Source of the DNA: VAZQ01 sp963771845
Lineage (GTDB): Bacteria > Pseudomonadota > Alphaproteobacteria > Rhizobiales > Xanthobacteraceae
Length of the DNA stretch: 64,000 bases
Assembly: GCA_963771845.1 (NCBI GenBank)
Contig: CAVYVC010000024.1
Span: 434,001-498,000, forward strand
Direction: 5' to 3'
The first letter of the stretch is position 1; each line of letters starts with the position of its first letter. The translations under genes were made by a program, and so were the position numbers. Below the pieces are notes generated by a model. It saw only the letters and a list, made by a program, of their open reading frames with translations, did not search any database and was not told the DNA's origin. Below, piece after piece: positions 48,636 to 58,101 of the stretch.

Positions 48636-50156
48636 CTAGAACGTCAGCGCGGCGGCGAGGTCGCCCATGGCGGGATGGCCGTTCGCCCGGAGCGCCCGGT
48701 CGCGCGCGGCGATTCCCGGCAATATCGGCAGGCCAAAGCGCCGGGAAATGAAACGCAGGATCGATGTGGTGTCGTATTGGGTATGGTCGACGTAGCCCTT
48801 CTTGCTGAATGGCGAGACGATCAACGCCGGAATTCGTGTGCCTGGACCCCAGCGGTCGCCGTTCGGCGGGGCGACGTGGTCCCAAAAACCACCGTTCTCG
48901 TCGTAGGTCACGAGCACCAGCATATGCGGCCATTGCGGGCTTCTCTCAAGGTGGGCGATCACATCGGCGATATGCTCGTCGCCCGCCAATGCGGACGCAT
49001 AGCCGGGATGCTCGTTCAGGTTACCCTGCGGCTTGTAGAAGGTAACCTGCGGCAGCTGTCCTTGATCGATGGCCTTGATGAACTCGGCTCCATTCATACC
49101 GCCATCCTTGAGATGCGCTGCGCGTGCCGCCGTGCCGGGCGCGAACTGGACAAAATAGTTGAAGGGCTGGTGGTGGTACTGGAAATTCGGTTGCGGCAGG
49201 GCGTTCTTGCGGTCGAGCGCAACCTGCCAGGCGCCCGCATACCAAGCCCAGCTCACGCCCTTGAGGCTCAACAAGTCCCCGATTGTTACCTCGTTCTGCG
49301 GGGGCAGCGTGGTTGGCGCATTCGGATTGGCGAACCGCGGATCACCGCCTTTGGCCGGTCTGTTGAAGCTCGGTTGATAGGGCGGCTGCATGGTGTTGAC
49401 TGCATAGAAGTCCGGAGTGATTTCTCCATCGTTGACGAATATCGGAATGCCTTCGAGTGCGGATTTCGGCGAGTCGGCCGCGAGCTTTAAAGTGACGCCA
49501 TCAGCTTCAACCGCTGCAATCTGAGCCCTGGCCGGGCTTTGATCGGCGTTCGGGTAGGTGGGCACGCAGCCGCAGACCAGCAGGAAGTGATTGACAAAGG
49601 ATCCACCGAAGGCGGCTTGGAAGAAATTATCGGCCAGAACATATTTCTGCGCGATGTTCCAGAGCGGCAGCCTGGAGCCGTCGTAATAGCCCATGACCAG
49701 ACCGCCGGCATCGGCGTAGGCGACAAAGCGGTCGTTTTTCCCTCCGTTGATTTGCATCTGGTGCTGGTAGAAACGATGCCAGAGATCGCGGGTGGCGACG
49801 CTCAGCGGCGTGTTGAAACCGGCCGGATCATCAATGGCGAAGGGCTTGTTCGGGAGATGCCTGGTTTGTGCCTCCGTTACCGGCGGCGTGACGCCCGGCG
49901 CGGTCAATCCATCCCAAACGCGCGGTAATTCCTTGAGCACCGAGCCGTCGCGGTCCACCTGGTTCCCCGGCCGGACATTCGCCAGGCCGTCGGCGCCGGG
50001 AAAGTGGCCATAGAGATTGTCGAAGCTGCGATTCTCCGCATAAATGATTACGACGGTCTCGATGTTTTTGATCTCCGAGCTTGCCCCTTGTGCAAAAGCC
50101 TGCATCATTACGAGCGGGCTCGCCACGATCGCCAATAGCGCAACACAACGTTGCAT
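48636..50156 (-). CDS. AcpA-like acid phosphatase / phosphoesterase family protein
   Basis: 506 residues. Signal peptide (CVALLAIVASPLVMMQAFAQ), then ETVVIIYAENRSFDNLYGHF, the entry motif of the PF04185 phosphoesterase/phospholipase C superfamily with the metal-binding Glu-Asn, FVNHFLLVCGCVPTYPNADQ, PGYASALAGDEHIADVIAHL and MLVLVTYDENGGFWDHVAPP, which completes the metal site, and GPGTRIPALIVSPFSKKGYV. Exported acid phosphatases of this type release phosphate from organic esters. ATG 50156 follows GGGAAAC; a TTG at 50171 would add five residues. The next gene to the right is a PhoD-type phosphatase, so the area may serve phosphorus acquisition, though no Pho box was found. Confidence 0.9.
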   Translation of the reverse strand: MQRCVALLAIVASPLVMMQAFAQGASSEIKNIETVVIIYAENRSFDNLYGHFPGADGLANVRPGNQVDRDGSVLKELPRVWDGLTAPGVTPPVTEAQTRHLPNKPFAIDDPAGFNTPLSVATRDLWHRFYQHQMQINGGKNDRFVAYADAGGLVMGYYDGSRLPLWNIAQKYVLADNFFQAAFGGSFVNHFLLVCGCVPTYPNADQSPARAQIAAVEADGVTLKLAADSPKSALEGIPIFVNDGEITPDFYAVNTMQPPYQPSFNRPAKGGDPRFANPNAPTTLPPQNEVTIGDLLSLKGVSWAWYAGAWQVALDRKNALPQPNFQYHHQPFNYFVQFAPGTAARAAHLKDGGMNGAEFIKAIDQGQLPQVTFYKPQGNLNEHPGYASALAGDEHIADVIAHLERSPQWPHMLVLVTYDENGGFWDHVAPPNGDRWGPGTRIPALIVSPFSKKGYVDHTQYDTTSILRFISRRFGLPILPGIAARDRALRANGHPAMGDLAAALTF

Positions 50157-50248
50157 GTTTCCCGTTTGCAACAGGGTTGAGGCCGTTTCGCACGGCAGCT
50201 GGAGTGGTAATCCTACAAGTCCTGTTGTGACAGAACCATGAATGCGGG

Positions 50249-50353
50249 CTATTCATTGAACAATGCATAGGCGGTCGCGCTTAGCCAGACGACCCATGCC
50301 GTGACCGCGACACCCAGCGTGAGCGAAATCAACCAATCCGTAGTATCGTTCAC
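50249..50353 (-). CDS. possible 34-residue membrane peptide
   Basis: From a GTG at 50353: MNDTTDWLISLTLGVAVTAW, then VVWLSATAYALFNE and TAG. A single hydrophobic helix with short polar ends. The ribosome site is weak, so this rests on composition and topology alone. It lies between two phosphatase genes. Confidence 0.3.
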   Translation of the reverse strand: MNDTTDWLISLTLGVAVTAWVVWLSATAYALFNE

Positions 50354-50651
50354 CGAGTTAAAAACTCACTCTGAAAGGGACGAAGCGAGCACTGTCATGG
50401 GCAGGCGGGGGGTTGGTCCCCGGCCGCAGCACCAGCGGCCGGGGTAATAGCTACCGGGGGCAACTCAACGCTACTTACTCGACCTACCGTATGACCATCT
50501 CCAATTCGCTCTGTCTGGCATGTGACAGTCGTGATTCTATCCCCAGTCTTCCGCGGCATGAGGGCGCTGCAAGTTCAAGCAGACGACTAGATGGACGTCA
50601 GCGCCGTGTCACATGGCACGGGGCATACTGAAGGCGAAAGGTCTGCCCACA
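50354..50651. other. upstream region of phoD with a strong hairpin
   Basis: Contains the 10-bp perfect stem CCCCGGCCGC/GCGGCCGGGG at 50418-50444 (7-base loop) without a T run. No gene is recognised. Confidence 0.45.
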
Positions 50652-52256
50652 ATGCAGATGAGACCATCCCTGAGCCGGCTGCCCACGCGCCGACGGTTTC
50701 TGACAACCGGCATGGCGGCGACAGCATTTGCTGGCTTCGACGGCATCAAACGGCCTTATCTCAGTCGAGCCGCCGACCGCCCCGCCATCACCCATGGCCT
50801 CCAGTCGGGCGACGTCTCGAATGATTCCGGCGTCGTGTGGGCCCGCGCCGATCGCCCCGCGCGGATGCTGGTGGAATGGTCGACGACCGAGAGCTTCAAG
50901 CATGTGCAAAATGCGGGTTTCGTCGATGCCCTGCCGGAGACCGATTGCACCGCCAAGATGTTGCTTGAGAACCTTCCGGCCGGCGAACAGATTTTCTACC
51001 GCGTCTGTTTCGCAGACTTCGCCTGGCCAACCATCATGAGCGAGGCCATGGTTGGCCGTTTCCGCACCGCGCCGGCGGACCGACGATCACTCACATTCAT
51101 CTGGTCGGGCGATACCGCCGGGCAGGGCTGGGGTATCGATGAAGGCCGCGGCGGCATGCGCAGCTACGCCACGATGCTGCGCAATCGGCCTGATTTTTTC
51201 ATCCACAGCGGCGACAATATCTATGCCGACGGTCCGATTGCAGCCGAGCAGATGATGCCCAACGGGGAGACGTGGAAAAACATCGTCACCGAGGAAAAGT
51301 CGAAGCCCGCCGAGACACTCGCCGAGTTCCGGGGCAACTACAAATACAATCTTCTGGACAAGAACCTGCTCGCGTTTAACCGCGAGGTTCCGATCTTTTC
51401 CCAATGGGATGATCATGAAGCCACCAATAATTGGTGGCCGGGAGAGCCGCTCACGCGCCCGGAGCACCGGCGCAAGAACTATGTCGAGCAGAATGCGCTT
51501 GAGCTTGCGTCCCGCGCGGCGCGAGCGTTCCACGAATACCTGCCGGTACGCCCCGTTGCTGCCGAGCCGGGCCGTGTCTACCGGCAGATCTCATATGGCC
51601 CGCTGTTGGACCTGTTCATATTGGATATGCGGAGCTATCGCGGACCGAACGGCGAGGGCCGCGAGGAGCGCTACGGCCCCGCCGCCTACTTTCTGGCGCC
51701 CACGCAACTCGCATGGCTCAAGCGCGCGCTCATCAATTCGCGCGCGACCTGGAAAGTGATCGCCGCTGATCAGCCGCTTGGTCTGCTTGTCGTGGATGAT
51801 CCCGCTCGCAACTGGGGAGTCGAGGCCGTCGCCCAGGGCGATAATGGAGCGCCCCGCGGCCGCGAATTGGAGATTGCTGATCTCCTTGCATTCACCAAGC
51901 GCGCCGGCATTCGTAACACGGTCTGGCTGACTGCCGACGTGCATTACACGGCGGCGCATTATTATGACCCGAACAAGGCTGCGTTTGCGGATTTTGATCC
52001 GTTCTGGGAATTCGTGTCCGGACCGATCCATGCGGGCACCTTTGGCCCCAATCCGCTCGACGGCACATTCGGGCCACAACTCGTTTATGTGAAGGCGCCA
52101 AGCCAGGAGCAGGGACAGAACCTACCGCCGAGCTTCGATCTGCAGTTCTTTGGCCATGTCTCCATCGACGGCACCAGCGAGGTGATGACGGTCACGCTCA
52201 AGGACGTCGATGACAACGCTCTGTGGTCGACCGAGCTTGAGCCGGGATTCTATTGA
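50652..52256 (+). CDS. phoD: PhoD-family alkaline phosphatase (Tat-exported)
   Basis: 534 residues. Twin-arginine signal LPTRRRFLTTGMAATAFAGF, an N-terminal Ig-like domain (THGLQSGDVSNDSGVVWARA), then the metallophosphatase core: LTFIWSGDTAGQGWGIDEGR, PDFFIHSGDNIYADGPIAAE, VPIFSQWDDHEATNNWWPGE, DLFILDMRSYRGPNGEGREE and TVWLTADVHYTAAHYYDPNK, which supply the Fe/Ca-binding Asp, Asn and His residues. PhoD hydrolyses phosphomonoesters and diesters in the periplasm or outside. ATG 50652 is preferred to 50613 because it puts the Tat signal near the N-terminus. Stands alone. Confidence 0.93.
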   Translation: MQMRPSLSRLPTRRRFLTTGMAATAFAGFDGIKRPYLSRAADRPAITHGLQSGDVSNDSGVVWARADRPARMLVEWSTTESFKHVQNAGFVDALPETDCTAKMLLENLPAGEQIFYRVCFADFAWPTIMSEAMVGRFRTAPADRRSLTFIWSGDTAGQGWGIDEGRGGMRSYATMLRNRPDFFIHSGDNIYADGPIAAEQMMPNGETWKNIVTEEKSKPAETLAEFRGNYKYNLLDKNLLAFNREVPIFSQWDDHEATNNWWPGEPLTRPEHRRKNYVEQNALELASRAARAFHEYLPVRPVAAEPGRVYRQISYGPLLDLFILDMRSYRGPNGEGREERYGPAAYFLAPTQLAWLKRALINSRATWKVIAADQPLGLLVVDDPARNWGVEAVAQGDNGAPRGRELEIADLLAFTKRAGIRNTVWLTADVHYTAAHYYDPNKAAFADFDPFWEFVSGPIHAGTFGPNPLDGTFGPQLVYVKAPSQEQGQNLPPSFDLQFFGHVSIDGTSEVMTVTLKDVDDNALWSTELEPGFY

Positions 52257-52308
52257 AGCCGCGTCGCAGCGTTCGGGTTGGATTTAAACGTGCAGGTAAC
52301 TGGTTCTG

Positions 52309-52548
52309 TTACGCTGCAATGTCGGTGGCGGTGACCTCTTCGATCTCGAAGCGGTACATCCGGCCACGGCTATCTTCTGCGCACCAGCAATTGCGCTCCT
52401 CGTCGTAGCGATTATCGCCCCCAAGCCGAGATGAATCGAACTCGGCCATAGCACTTGCGTCTTCCCAAAGCTCAAAGAACGGCTGCAGCGTGCAGCGAGC
52501 CACGACCTCTTCATTGTCGTCAAGCGCATATTGGACGATCCGAAACAT
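52309..52548 (-). CDS. conserved hypothetical protein (79 aa)
   Basis: Acidic: MFRIVQYALDDNEEVVARCT, LQPFFELWEDASAMAEFDSS, then DEERNCWCAEDSRGRMYRFE and IEEVTATDIAA. Beta-rich, no signal or membrane part. It reads like a small cytoplasmic protein often present next to stress genes in Bradyrhizobium relatives, but I do not know a function. Convergent with phoD, with stops about 50 bases apart. Confidence 0.65.
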   Translation of the reverse strand: MFRIVQYALDDNEEVVARCTLQPFFELWEDASAMAEFDSSRLGGDNRYDEERNCWCAEDSRGRMYRFEIEEVTATDIAA

Positions 52549-52746
52549 AAAAAGCCCATTCGGTCAAATAGTCCGGCTGCATCGCAATACATTGGATTTG
52601 TTGCAACGATCTGACAGTCGCAGGCTTTCTGTGGATTGCATTGCATGATCAAGAGAGCTCGGGTTCTCGCGCCCCTACTGGGGCCGCCGGCCCAAGGCGG
52701 TATTTAGACACTACCATTATTGGCGCAATCTGTGCATATTGCATGC

Positions 52747-52926
52747 ATGGATCAGGATTCACCTCGCGACTTCGCCTGCCCGCGCTGTCAGGCGCGCTAC
52801 AAGCTTGTCCGGATGCGGTCGGAGCCGGGCATCGTTCACCAGATGCTACAATGCAGGGTGTGCGAGGGGCAATTGGCGTCCACCGAGAACGATCACGTCT
52901 TGAAGTATTTCCTCGTAAGCCGCTGA
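52747..52926 (+). CDS. small zinc-ribbon protein (59 aa)
   Basis: MDQDSPRDFACPRCQARYKL, then MLQCRVCEGQLASTENDHVL. Two CxxC pairs (CPRC and CRVC) about 30 residues apart form a zinc ribbon. ATG 52747 avoids the unsupported upstream extension. Likely DNA/RNA or protein binding; no known role. Confidence 0.65.
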   Translation: MDQDSPRDFACPRCQARYKLVRMRSEPGIVHQMLQCRVCEGQLASTENDHVLKYFLVSR

Positions 52927-52972
52927 GGGATTCTTCTCGCGCTTGAGCGCGCACGGGTGCGCCTCAATGGTA

Positions 52973-53491
52973 TCAGGTCGGAACGGTTCGCGGCATCGGG
53001 GAGGTTACTCTGGTCGCGGCTCGCAATAGCTTGGTTCGGGCTCGCCGCGCCCGAACGAGAATGCCTTTGCCCGTGATCGGACTCTGGCAAGGCTTGCCCC
53101 CTGCTGCAATGCAATCGTGCCAGAGCTGGTCGGGGCGCACCGCGCGCGAGCGAAGGCCGACCAGATGTTTCATTGCGATCGTGCACCAGAATCCGAGCTG
53201 CGGAAAATTCCGTTTCGGCATGGGCAAGCGCGGCATTGCAATTGTATCGGTGTTGTCGAGGTAGTCGCGCAAAAAGGCGCTTGTGCCCGGATCGTCCTCG
53301 TGGGCAAGCATCACCCTCGTGCCATTGAATTTCACGTCATAGATCAACCAACCGCGCATCCTCGGCAGATGAGCGATGGCTTTGACGTGGTGATAACGCC
53401 CCCACGCCAGCAGCCGCACCCACCATCGGCCCGGATTCTTGCAGAATACGAGAATCCAGCTGGGTTCAATGAGATCGGCGCAACTGTTCAT
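52973..53491 (-). CDS. conserved hypothetical protein (172 aa)
   Basis: SWILVFCKNPGRWWVRLLAW, HVKAIAHLPRMRGWLIYDVK, then LPMPKRNFPQLGFWCTIAMK and a basic C-terminus. The conserved-looking order Trp-rich strand, His-Val-Lys, then Cys-Thr could fit a permuted papain-like (NlpC/P60-type) fold as seen in phage proteins, but I cannot confirm it. Not recognised as a named family. Confidence 0.5.
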   Translation of the reverse strand: MNSCADLIEPSWILVFCKNPGRWWVRLLAWGRYHHVKAIAHLPRMRGWLIYDVKFNGTRVMLAHEDDPGTSAFLRDYLDNTDTIAMPRLPMPKRNFPQLGFWCTIAMKHLVGLRSRAVRPDQLWHDCIAAGGKPCQSPITGKGILVRARRARTKLLRAATRVTSPMPRTVPT

Positions 53492-53739
53492 GCAGCATGG
53501 GCGCTTATCCTCGTATTGTAATGCCGCAATGTCAGAACCGTGTCACTATTTCGACAGAGCACGTCCGATCCAGGCACCACCCCAAAAAATCCCGCCGCTG
53601 CGGCCTGCTTCGGATCGGTCTGACCCCCAAATTCCTCATTGCAAAATGCAGCTCTCTTCATTGAATTGAAGCACGCGCGTCAACTCAGTGTCACATAACC
53701 GTAGCGAATCATGGCCAACTCAGCGGATGGTGCGCGGCC

Positions 53740-53925
53740 ATGATGTTGTCTCTCGCCGAAAGGTATCATGCCTATGCGCGTGAATGCCTCAGGATCGCCA
53801 AGCAAACGAAAGAGCCGGACATTCAAAAAAGCTTGGTCAAGCTTTCCCACGTTTGGCTGGAAGCAGCACTCAAAGAAGAAAGAGATCTATTAAACGAGCG
53901 GGCATTCGGAGCGGGCGCGAGATGA
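53740..53925 (+). CDS. small conserved helical protein, paralogue of the one at 31533-31709
   Basis: 61 residues: MMLSLAERYHAYARECLRIA, KQTKEPDIQKSLVKLSHVWL, EAALKEERDLLNERAFGAGA. About half the residues match the other copy, including YHAYAREC and HVWLEAAL. Start could be 53740 or 53743. Function unknown. Confidence 0.68.
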   Translation: MMLSLAERYHAYARECLRIAKQTKEPDIQKSLVKLSHVWLEAALKEERDLLNERAFGAGAR

Positions 53926-54067
53926 ATGGGGCCGCCCGACCGCCAAGTCAGTCTTTTGCCATCACCATCGCAGACGCCGTCGGCATGGTCGTCATCGAAT
54001 TGTCACCAGGCACGCGCGATAGTTGTCACTGCGATCGCGCACGAGGCATCCGGAGGCAAACAGTTCC

Positions 54068-55724
54068 ATGCGAGTTGTGCTTTTGTCGTTTGCGCCCCGC
54101 TTTCTTCCTTACACCATAGCGATCGTTGCCACGGTGCTGCTCGCCGGGCTGATGACATGGCAGCCCGCTTCCATTCCATTTGTTGCCTTGCCCTTTGGAA
54201 TCTTTGCCGCGCTTGCTGTACTCGGCACCCTCGATCTCGCGCAGACGCGACATGCAATTCTGCGGAACTACCCGATCTCGGCTCATTTGCAATTCATCCT
54301 CGAGAAAATTCGCCCGGAGATGCGCCAGTACTTCTTCGAGGATGAGAAGCATGGGCTCCCGTTCAGCCGGGACAAGCGCGCCGTCGTCTACCAGCGTGCG
54401 AAAAACGTACTGGATAAGCGGCCGTTCGGGACCCAGTACGACGTTTATGCCGACGGATACGAATGGATGCGCCACTCGATCGCTCCGCAGCCACACGGGA
54501 GCGCGCCGTTTCGGATCATGATCGGCGGCCCAGACTGCGCCCTGCCCTACTGCGCTTCCATCTTCAACATCTCAGCGATGAGTTTTGGCGCGCTAAGCCC
54601 GAATGCGATCCGTGCGCTTAACGGCGGCGCGAAAAAGGGCGGCTTCGCCCACGACACCGGCGAAGGCGGCTTTAGCCCATATCATCGGGAAATGGGCGGC
54701 GACATCATCTGGGAGGTGGGCTCGGGCTATTTTGGATGCCGCACGCTTGACGGCAAATTCTGCCCAGAAAAGTTCGCTCAGGCCGCGAAAGCCGATCAGA
54801 TCAAGATGGTCGAGCTCAAATTGAGCCAGGGCGCCAAACCCGGGCATGGCGGTGTGCTGCCGGCGGCCAAGGTGTCGCGCGAGATCGCGCAGACACGCGG
54901 TGTGCCGATGGGAAGAGACTGCATCTCGCCGTCAGGGCACTCCGTGTTCTCCACGCCCGTGGAGCTCATCCGAATTCATCGCAGAGATGCGGCGCCTGTC
55001 GGGCGGAAAGCCCGCCGGCTTCAAGCTCTGCATCGGCCATCCGTGGGAATTCCTCGCCATCTGCAAGGCGATGCTCACGGCCAACGCCTACCCGGATTTT
55101 ATCGTCATCGACGGCAAGGAAGGAGGCACCGGAGCAGCCCCGCTCGAATTCGTGGACCATCTCGGAATGCCGCTCAGGGAGGGCCTCAGCTTTGCGCACA
55201 ATGCGCTCGTCGGGATCGGCGCTCGTGACCGCATCAAGATCGGCGCCAGCGGAAAGATCATCTCGGCGTTTGACATAGCGCGTGCCCTCGCGCTCGGAGC
55301 GGACTGGTGCAATTGCGCGCGCGGCTTCATGTTCGCGCTTGGCTGCATCCAGTCACAAAGCTGCCATACCGACCGTTGTCCCACGGGCGTGGCCACCCAG
55401 GATCGCTCACGTCAACGCGCGCTGGTCGTGCCCGACAAGATCCAGCGTGTCGCGAATTTCCATGCCTCGACCATGCAATCGCTGATCGAATTGACGGGCG
55501 CCGCCGGCCTCGATCATCCCGGTGAATTCGGACTGGATCATTTTTCGCGCAGAGTATCCCCCAGCGAAGTGATGACCTTGAGAGAGCTCTATCCCCCGCT
55601 CGAACCCGGCGAATTGCTGCGGGGAACGCGCGACGCACGCTTTGCGCAAGCATGGGAGATGGCGAGCCCTGCGACCTTTCGCCCGCTTAAGATCACTGAC
55701 ATCGCCGTGCTGCGGCAGGCGTAA
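54068..55724 (+). CDS. FMN-binding glutamate-synthase-like protein, frameshifted
   Basis: With one correction, about 552 residues. Two N-terminal membrane helices (VLLSFAPRFLPYTIAIVATV; FVALPFGIFAALAVLGTLDL), then the GltB central-type FMN/Fe-S domain: SIFNISAMSFGALSPNAIRA, KKGGFAHDTGEGGFSPYHRE, LKLSQGAKPGHGGVLPAAKV, and after the shift FIVIDGKEGGTGAAPLEFVD, IKIGASGKIISAFDIARALA and GCIQSQSCHTDRCPTGVATQ with the 3Fe-4S cysteines. At about 54971 one extra base (CTCATC-C-GAATTC) shifts VELI from EFIAEMRR. These stand-alone membrane-anchored GltB homologues lack the glutaminase domain and their substrate is unknown. Frameshift may be real or a sequencing error. Confidence 0.85.
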
Positions 55725-56283
55725 CCGCGCGCTGTTTACCCGGCATTCGTTAGCTCAGCGGGCGCCCGTAAGGACGCTCGCCGGGAAAAAATAACCTTCT
55801 GTCAAAAAAATGTCTTGCAACTGCTGACGACAACGCCTATGTGGCGCGTCGCCCTATTTCGCACGTGCCTGTGGCCGTGTGTCGGTCGGTGGGCATCCGG
55901 ACAAGAGGCCGGACAGCCGCCTGAGGGAGGAACTCCTTCCTCAACACCGTGACCGGCAGCCGGAGGCGAAACCGGCGTACCTCGCGCTCAACGGGGGACG
56001 CGGCTCAAAGCAACGACGGAGCGGGCTTTTTTGGTCTCGCTGGCCCTCCAAAGGTCAGCACCGAAGAGGCTTGTCCTTCTTTGCCTGCCGTGCGGACGGG
56101 ATCTCCCCGCTCCAATCCAAGGCAGCATTTCGGGTGAAATGCCCGCGCGCTTGCTCCGTGTCTCCATCGCACGGCCGGCGCGCAGCACATACGCCCGAGG
56201 TCGCCGGTCGGTCGCGCAAGCGCGGTCGGCCGAACGTAAGCCTGGGCCGCCAAGCCCTTCGAACTTGGATAAAGGAGCGTCGC
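55725..56283 (+). promoter_or_regulatory. long leader upstream of ornithine decarboxylase, speF-RNA-like
   Basis: 559 bases without a gene before the decarboxylase. 55905-56035 is rich in paired segments (GGCCGGACAGCCGCC, GGGAGGAACTCCTTCC, GGCAGCCGGAGGCGAAACCG) and ends near GAGCGGGCTTTTTT, a terminator-like tract. In alphaproteobacteria the speF RNA motif precedes ornithine decarboxylase genes and regulates polyamine synthesis; composition and position fit, but I matched it from memory only. The open frame that runs through here to the decarboxylase start (from 55879) is not family-like. Confidence 0.5.
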
Positions 56284-57426
56284 ATGACCGAACGCATCCG
56301 TGAGTTCCTGCGCCGTCGCCGCACGCAAGGTGTGGACGACGGGCCGTGCCTCGTCGTCGATCTCGATGTCGTGCGCGAGAATTACCAGGCCTTCGCGAAA
56401 GCTTTGCCCGACAGCCGCGTGTTCTACGCGGTCAAAGCCAATCCCGCACCCGAACTGCTGGCGTTGCTGGTTTCGCTCGGCTCCTGCTTCGATGCTGCCT
56501 CCGTGGCGGAGATCGAGATGGCGCTCGCCGCCGGAGCCACCCGCGACCGTATCTCCTTCGGCAATACGATCAAGAAGGAGCGCGACATCGCACGCGCGTA
56601 TGAGCTCGGCATTCGGCTGTTCGCGGTCGACTGCAAGGCCGAAGTGGAGAAGATCGCACGCGCCGCGCCCGGCGCCCAGGTCTTCTGCCAATTCCTCTTC
56701 GGCTGCGCCGGCGCGGAGTGGCCGCTGTCGCGCAAGTTCGGCTGCGACCCCCAAATGGCTGTCGAGGTGCTCGACCACGCCCGTGCGCACGGGCTTGATC
56801 CGTTTGGTGTCTCCTTCCATGTAGGCTCGCAGCAGCGCCGGACGCAGGCATGGGACGAGGCGCTCAAGTCAGCGGCGGCGATCTTTCGCGCCTGCTCCGA
56901 CCGCGGCATCAATCTGTCGATGGTCAACCTCGGTGGCGGCTTCCCCACCAAGTACCTGCGGGAGATTCCCGCTCTCGAGAGCTATGGCCGCGCGATTTTT
57001 CGTGCGTTGCGCAAGCATTTCGGCAACCGGATTCCGGAAACGATCATCGAACCCGGTCGTGGTCTCGTCGGTAATGCCGGCGTGATCGAGGCCGAGGTCG
57101 TTCTCGTGTCGAAGAAAAGCGAAAACGAGGAGGTGCGCTGGGTCTACCTCGATATCGGCAAGTTCGGTGGACTGGCCGAGACCATGGATGAATCCATCCG
57201 TTACCCCATTCGCACCCCGCGCGATGGAGATGAAGTCGGTCCCTGCGTGCTCGCAGGTCCGACCTGCGACAGCGCGGATGTCCTCTACGAAAAGCGGCCC
57301 TATGCGCTGCCGATCAGCCTGGAGATCGGCGATACGGTGCTGATCGAAGGAACCGGCGCCTATACCGCGACCTATGCGTCGATCGCTTTCAACGGCTTCG
57401 GGCCGCTGCAAACCTATCACATCTAG
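56284..57426 (+). CDS. odc: ornithine decarboxylase (fold type III, PLP-dependent)
   Basis: 380 residues. Converts ornithine to putrescine. The PLP-binding lysine is in VFYAVKANPAPELLALLVSL (near residue 45), phosphate-binding GGFPTKY and EPGRGLVGNAGVIEAEVVL follow, and CDSADVLYEKRPYALP near residue 325 has the Cys-Asp pair used by eukaryotic-type ornithine decarboxylases. The specificity helix region begins FGCAGAEWPLSRKFGCDP. ATG 56284 has AAAGGAG six bases upstream. It leads an operon with a GNAT acetyltransferase and homospermidine synthase, so putrescine is passed on to sym-homospermidine. Could also accept lysine; the neighbouring Hss favours ornithine. Confidence 0.92.
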   Translation: MTERIREFLRRRRTQGVDDGPCLVVDLDVVRENYQAFAKALPDSRVFYAVKANPAPELLALLVSLGSCFDAASVAEIEMALAAGATRDRISFGNTIKKERDIARAYELGIRLFAVDCKAEVEKIARAAPGAQVFCQFLFGCAGAEWPLSRKFGCDPQMAVEVLDHARAHGLDPFGVSFHVGSQQRRTQAWDEALKSAAAIFRACSDRGINLSMVNLGGGFPTKYLREIPALESYGRAIFRALRKHFGNRIPETIIEPGRGLVGNAGVIEAEVVLVSKKSENEEVRWVYLDIGKFGGLAETMDESIRYPIRTPRDGDEVGPCVLAGPTCDSADVLYEKRPYALPISLEIGDTVLIEGTGAYTATYASIAFNGFGPLQTYHI

Positions 57427-57498
57427 ATTTTTGATCACGACCAACGTGTCGCGGCGCCCGTGAACACGCGCGCCGGAAACGGGTGGGAGGAATGGACC

Positions 57499-58071
57499 AT
57501 GATTGCAATCCGAGAAGAAATGTCCAACGACGCTGCCGCGTGTGAGGCGCTCCTCGACGCGGCCTTCGGGGAAGCGCGTTTTGCCAAAGCGGCTGAGCGC
57601 CTGCGTGAGCATCGTTTGCCGGCGGCCGGATTGTCGTTCGTCGCCTGCGAAGCGACGCGCGTGATCGCGACCGTGCGCTTGTGGGACATCGTGGCCGGTC
57701 CGAACTGCCCCGCTTTGTTGCTCGGCCCGCTCGCGGTCGCGAGCGGGAGACGCAACCGCGGCATCGGCACGAGCCTGATGCACCATGCCCTGCGCGAAGC
57801 GCGGCGGCTCGGCCATTGCGCGATCCTCTTGGTCGGAGACGCGCCCTATTACGGACGCTTTGGTTTCACTTGCAAGAAGACGGGCAGGCTCTGGTTACCT
57901 GGCCCGTTCGAGCAGCATCGGCTGCTGGGGCGCGAGCTTGTTGCCGGCGCGCTCGGCGGTGCTGGCGGTCTCGTGAGCAGCGCCGGGCGGCCACAACCGA
58001 AGCCCGATTTGGCGGCCCTGGTCGCCGCCATGACCGGCATTAGCGCCGTTTTCACTTCGCGCGCCGCGTGA
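57499..58071 (+). CDS. GNAT-family N-acetyltransferase
   Basis: 190 residues. MIAIREEMSNDAAACEALLD, then LSFVACEATRVIATVRLWDI, the acetyl-CoA pyrophosphate loop VASGRRNRGIGTSLMHHALR (R-x-x-G-x-G/A) and FGFTCKKTGRLWLPGPFEQH near the end. The family acetylates amines or proteins. It sits 72 bases after the decarboxylase and 30 before homospermidine synthase, same strand; acetylation of a polyamine or control of one enzyme is a reasonable guess only. Start at 57499 has AGGAATGG upstream. Confidence 0.88.
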   Translation: MIAIREEMSNDAAACEALLDAAFGEARFAKAAERLREHRLPAAGLSFVACEATRVIATVRLWDIVAGPNCPALLLGPLAVASGRRNRGIGTSLMHHALREARRLGHCAILLVGDAPYYGRFGFTCKKTGRLWLPGPFEQHRLLGRELVAGALGGAGGLVSSAGRPQPKPDLAALVAAMTGISAVFTSRAA

Positions 58072-58101
58072 ACGCACATCCCTTTACTCGGAGTACCCGC
58101 C

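Noticed and set aside
55879..56283. 135-codon N-terminal extension of ornithine decarboxylase
   Set aside because: Not family-like, while the internal ATG has an ideal ribosome site; the stretch is better explained as a structured leader.
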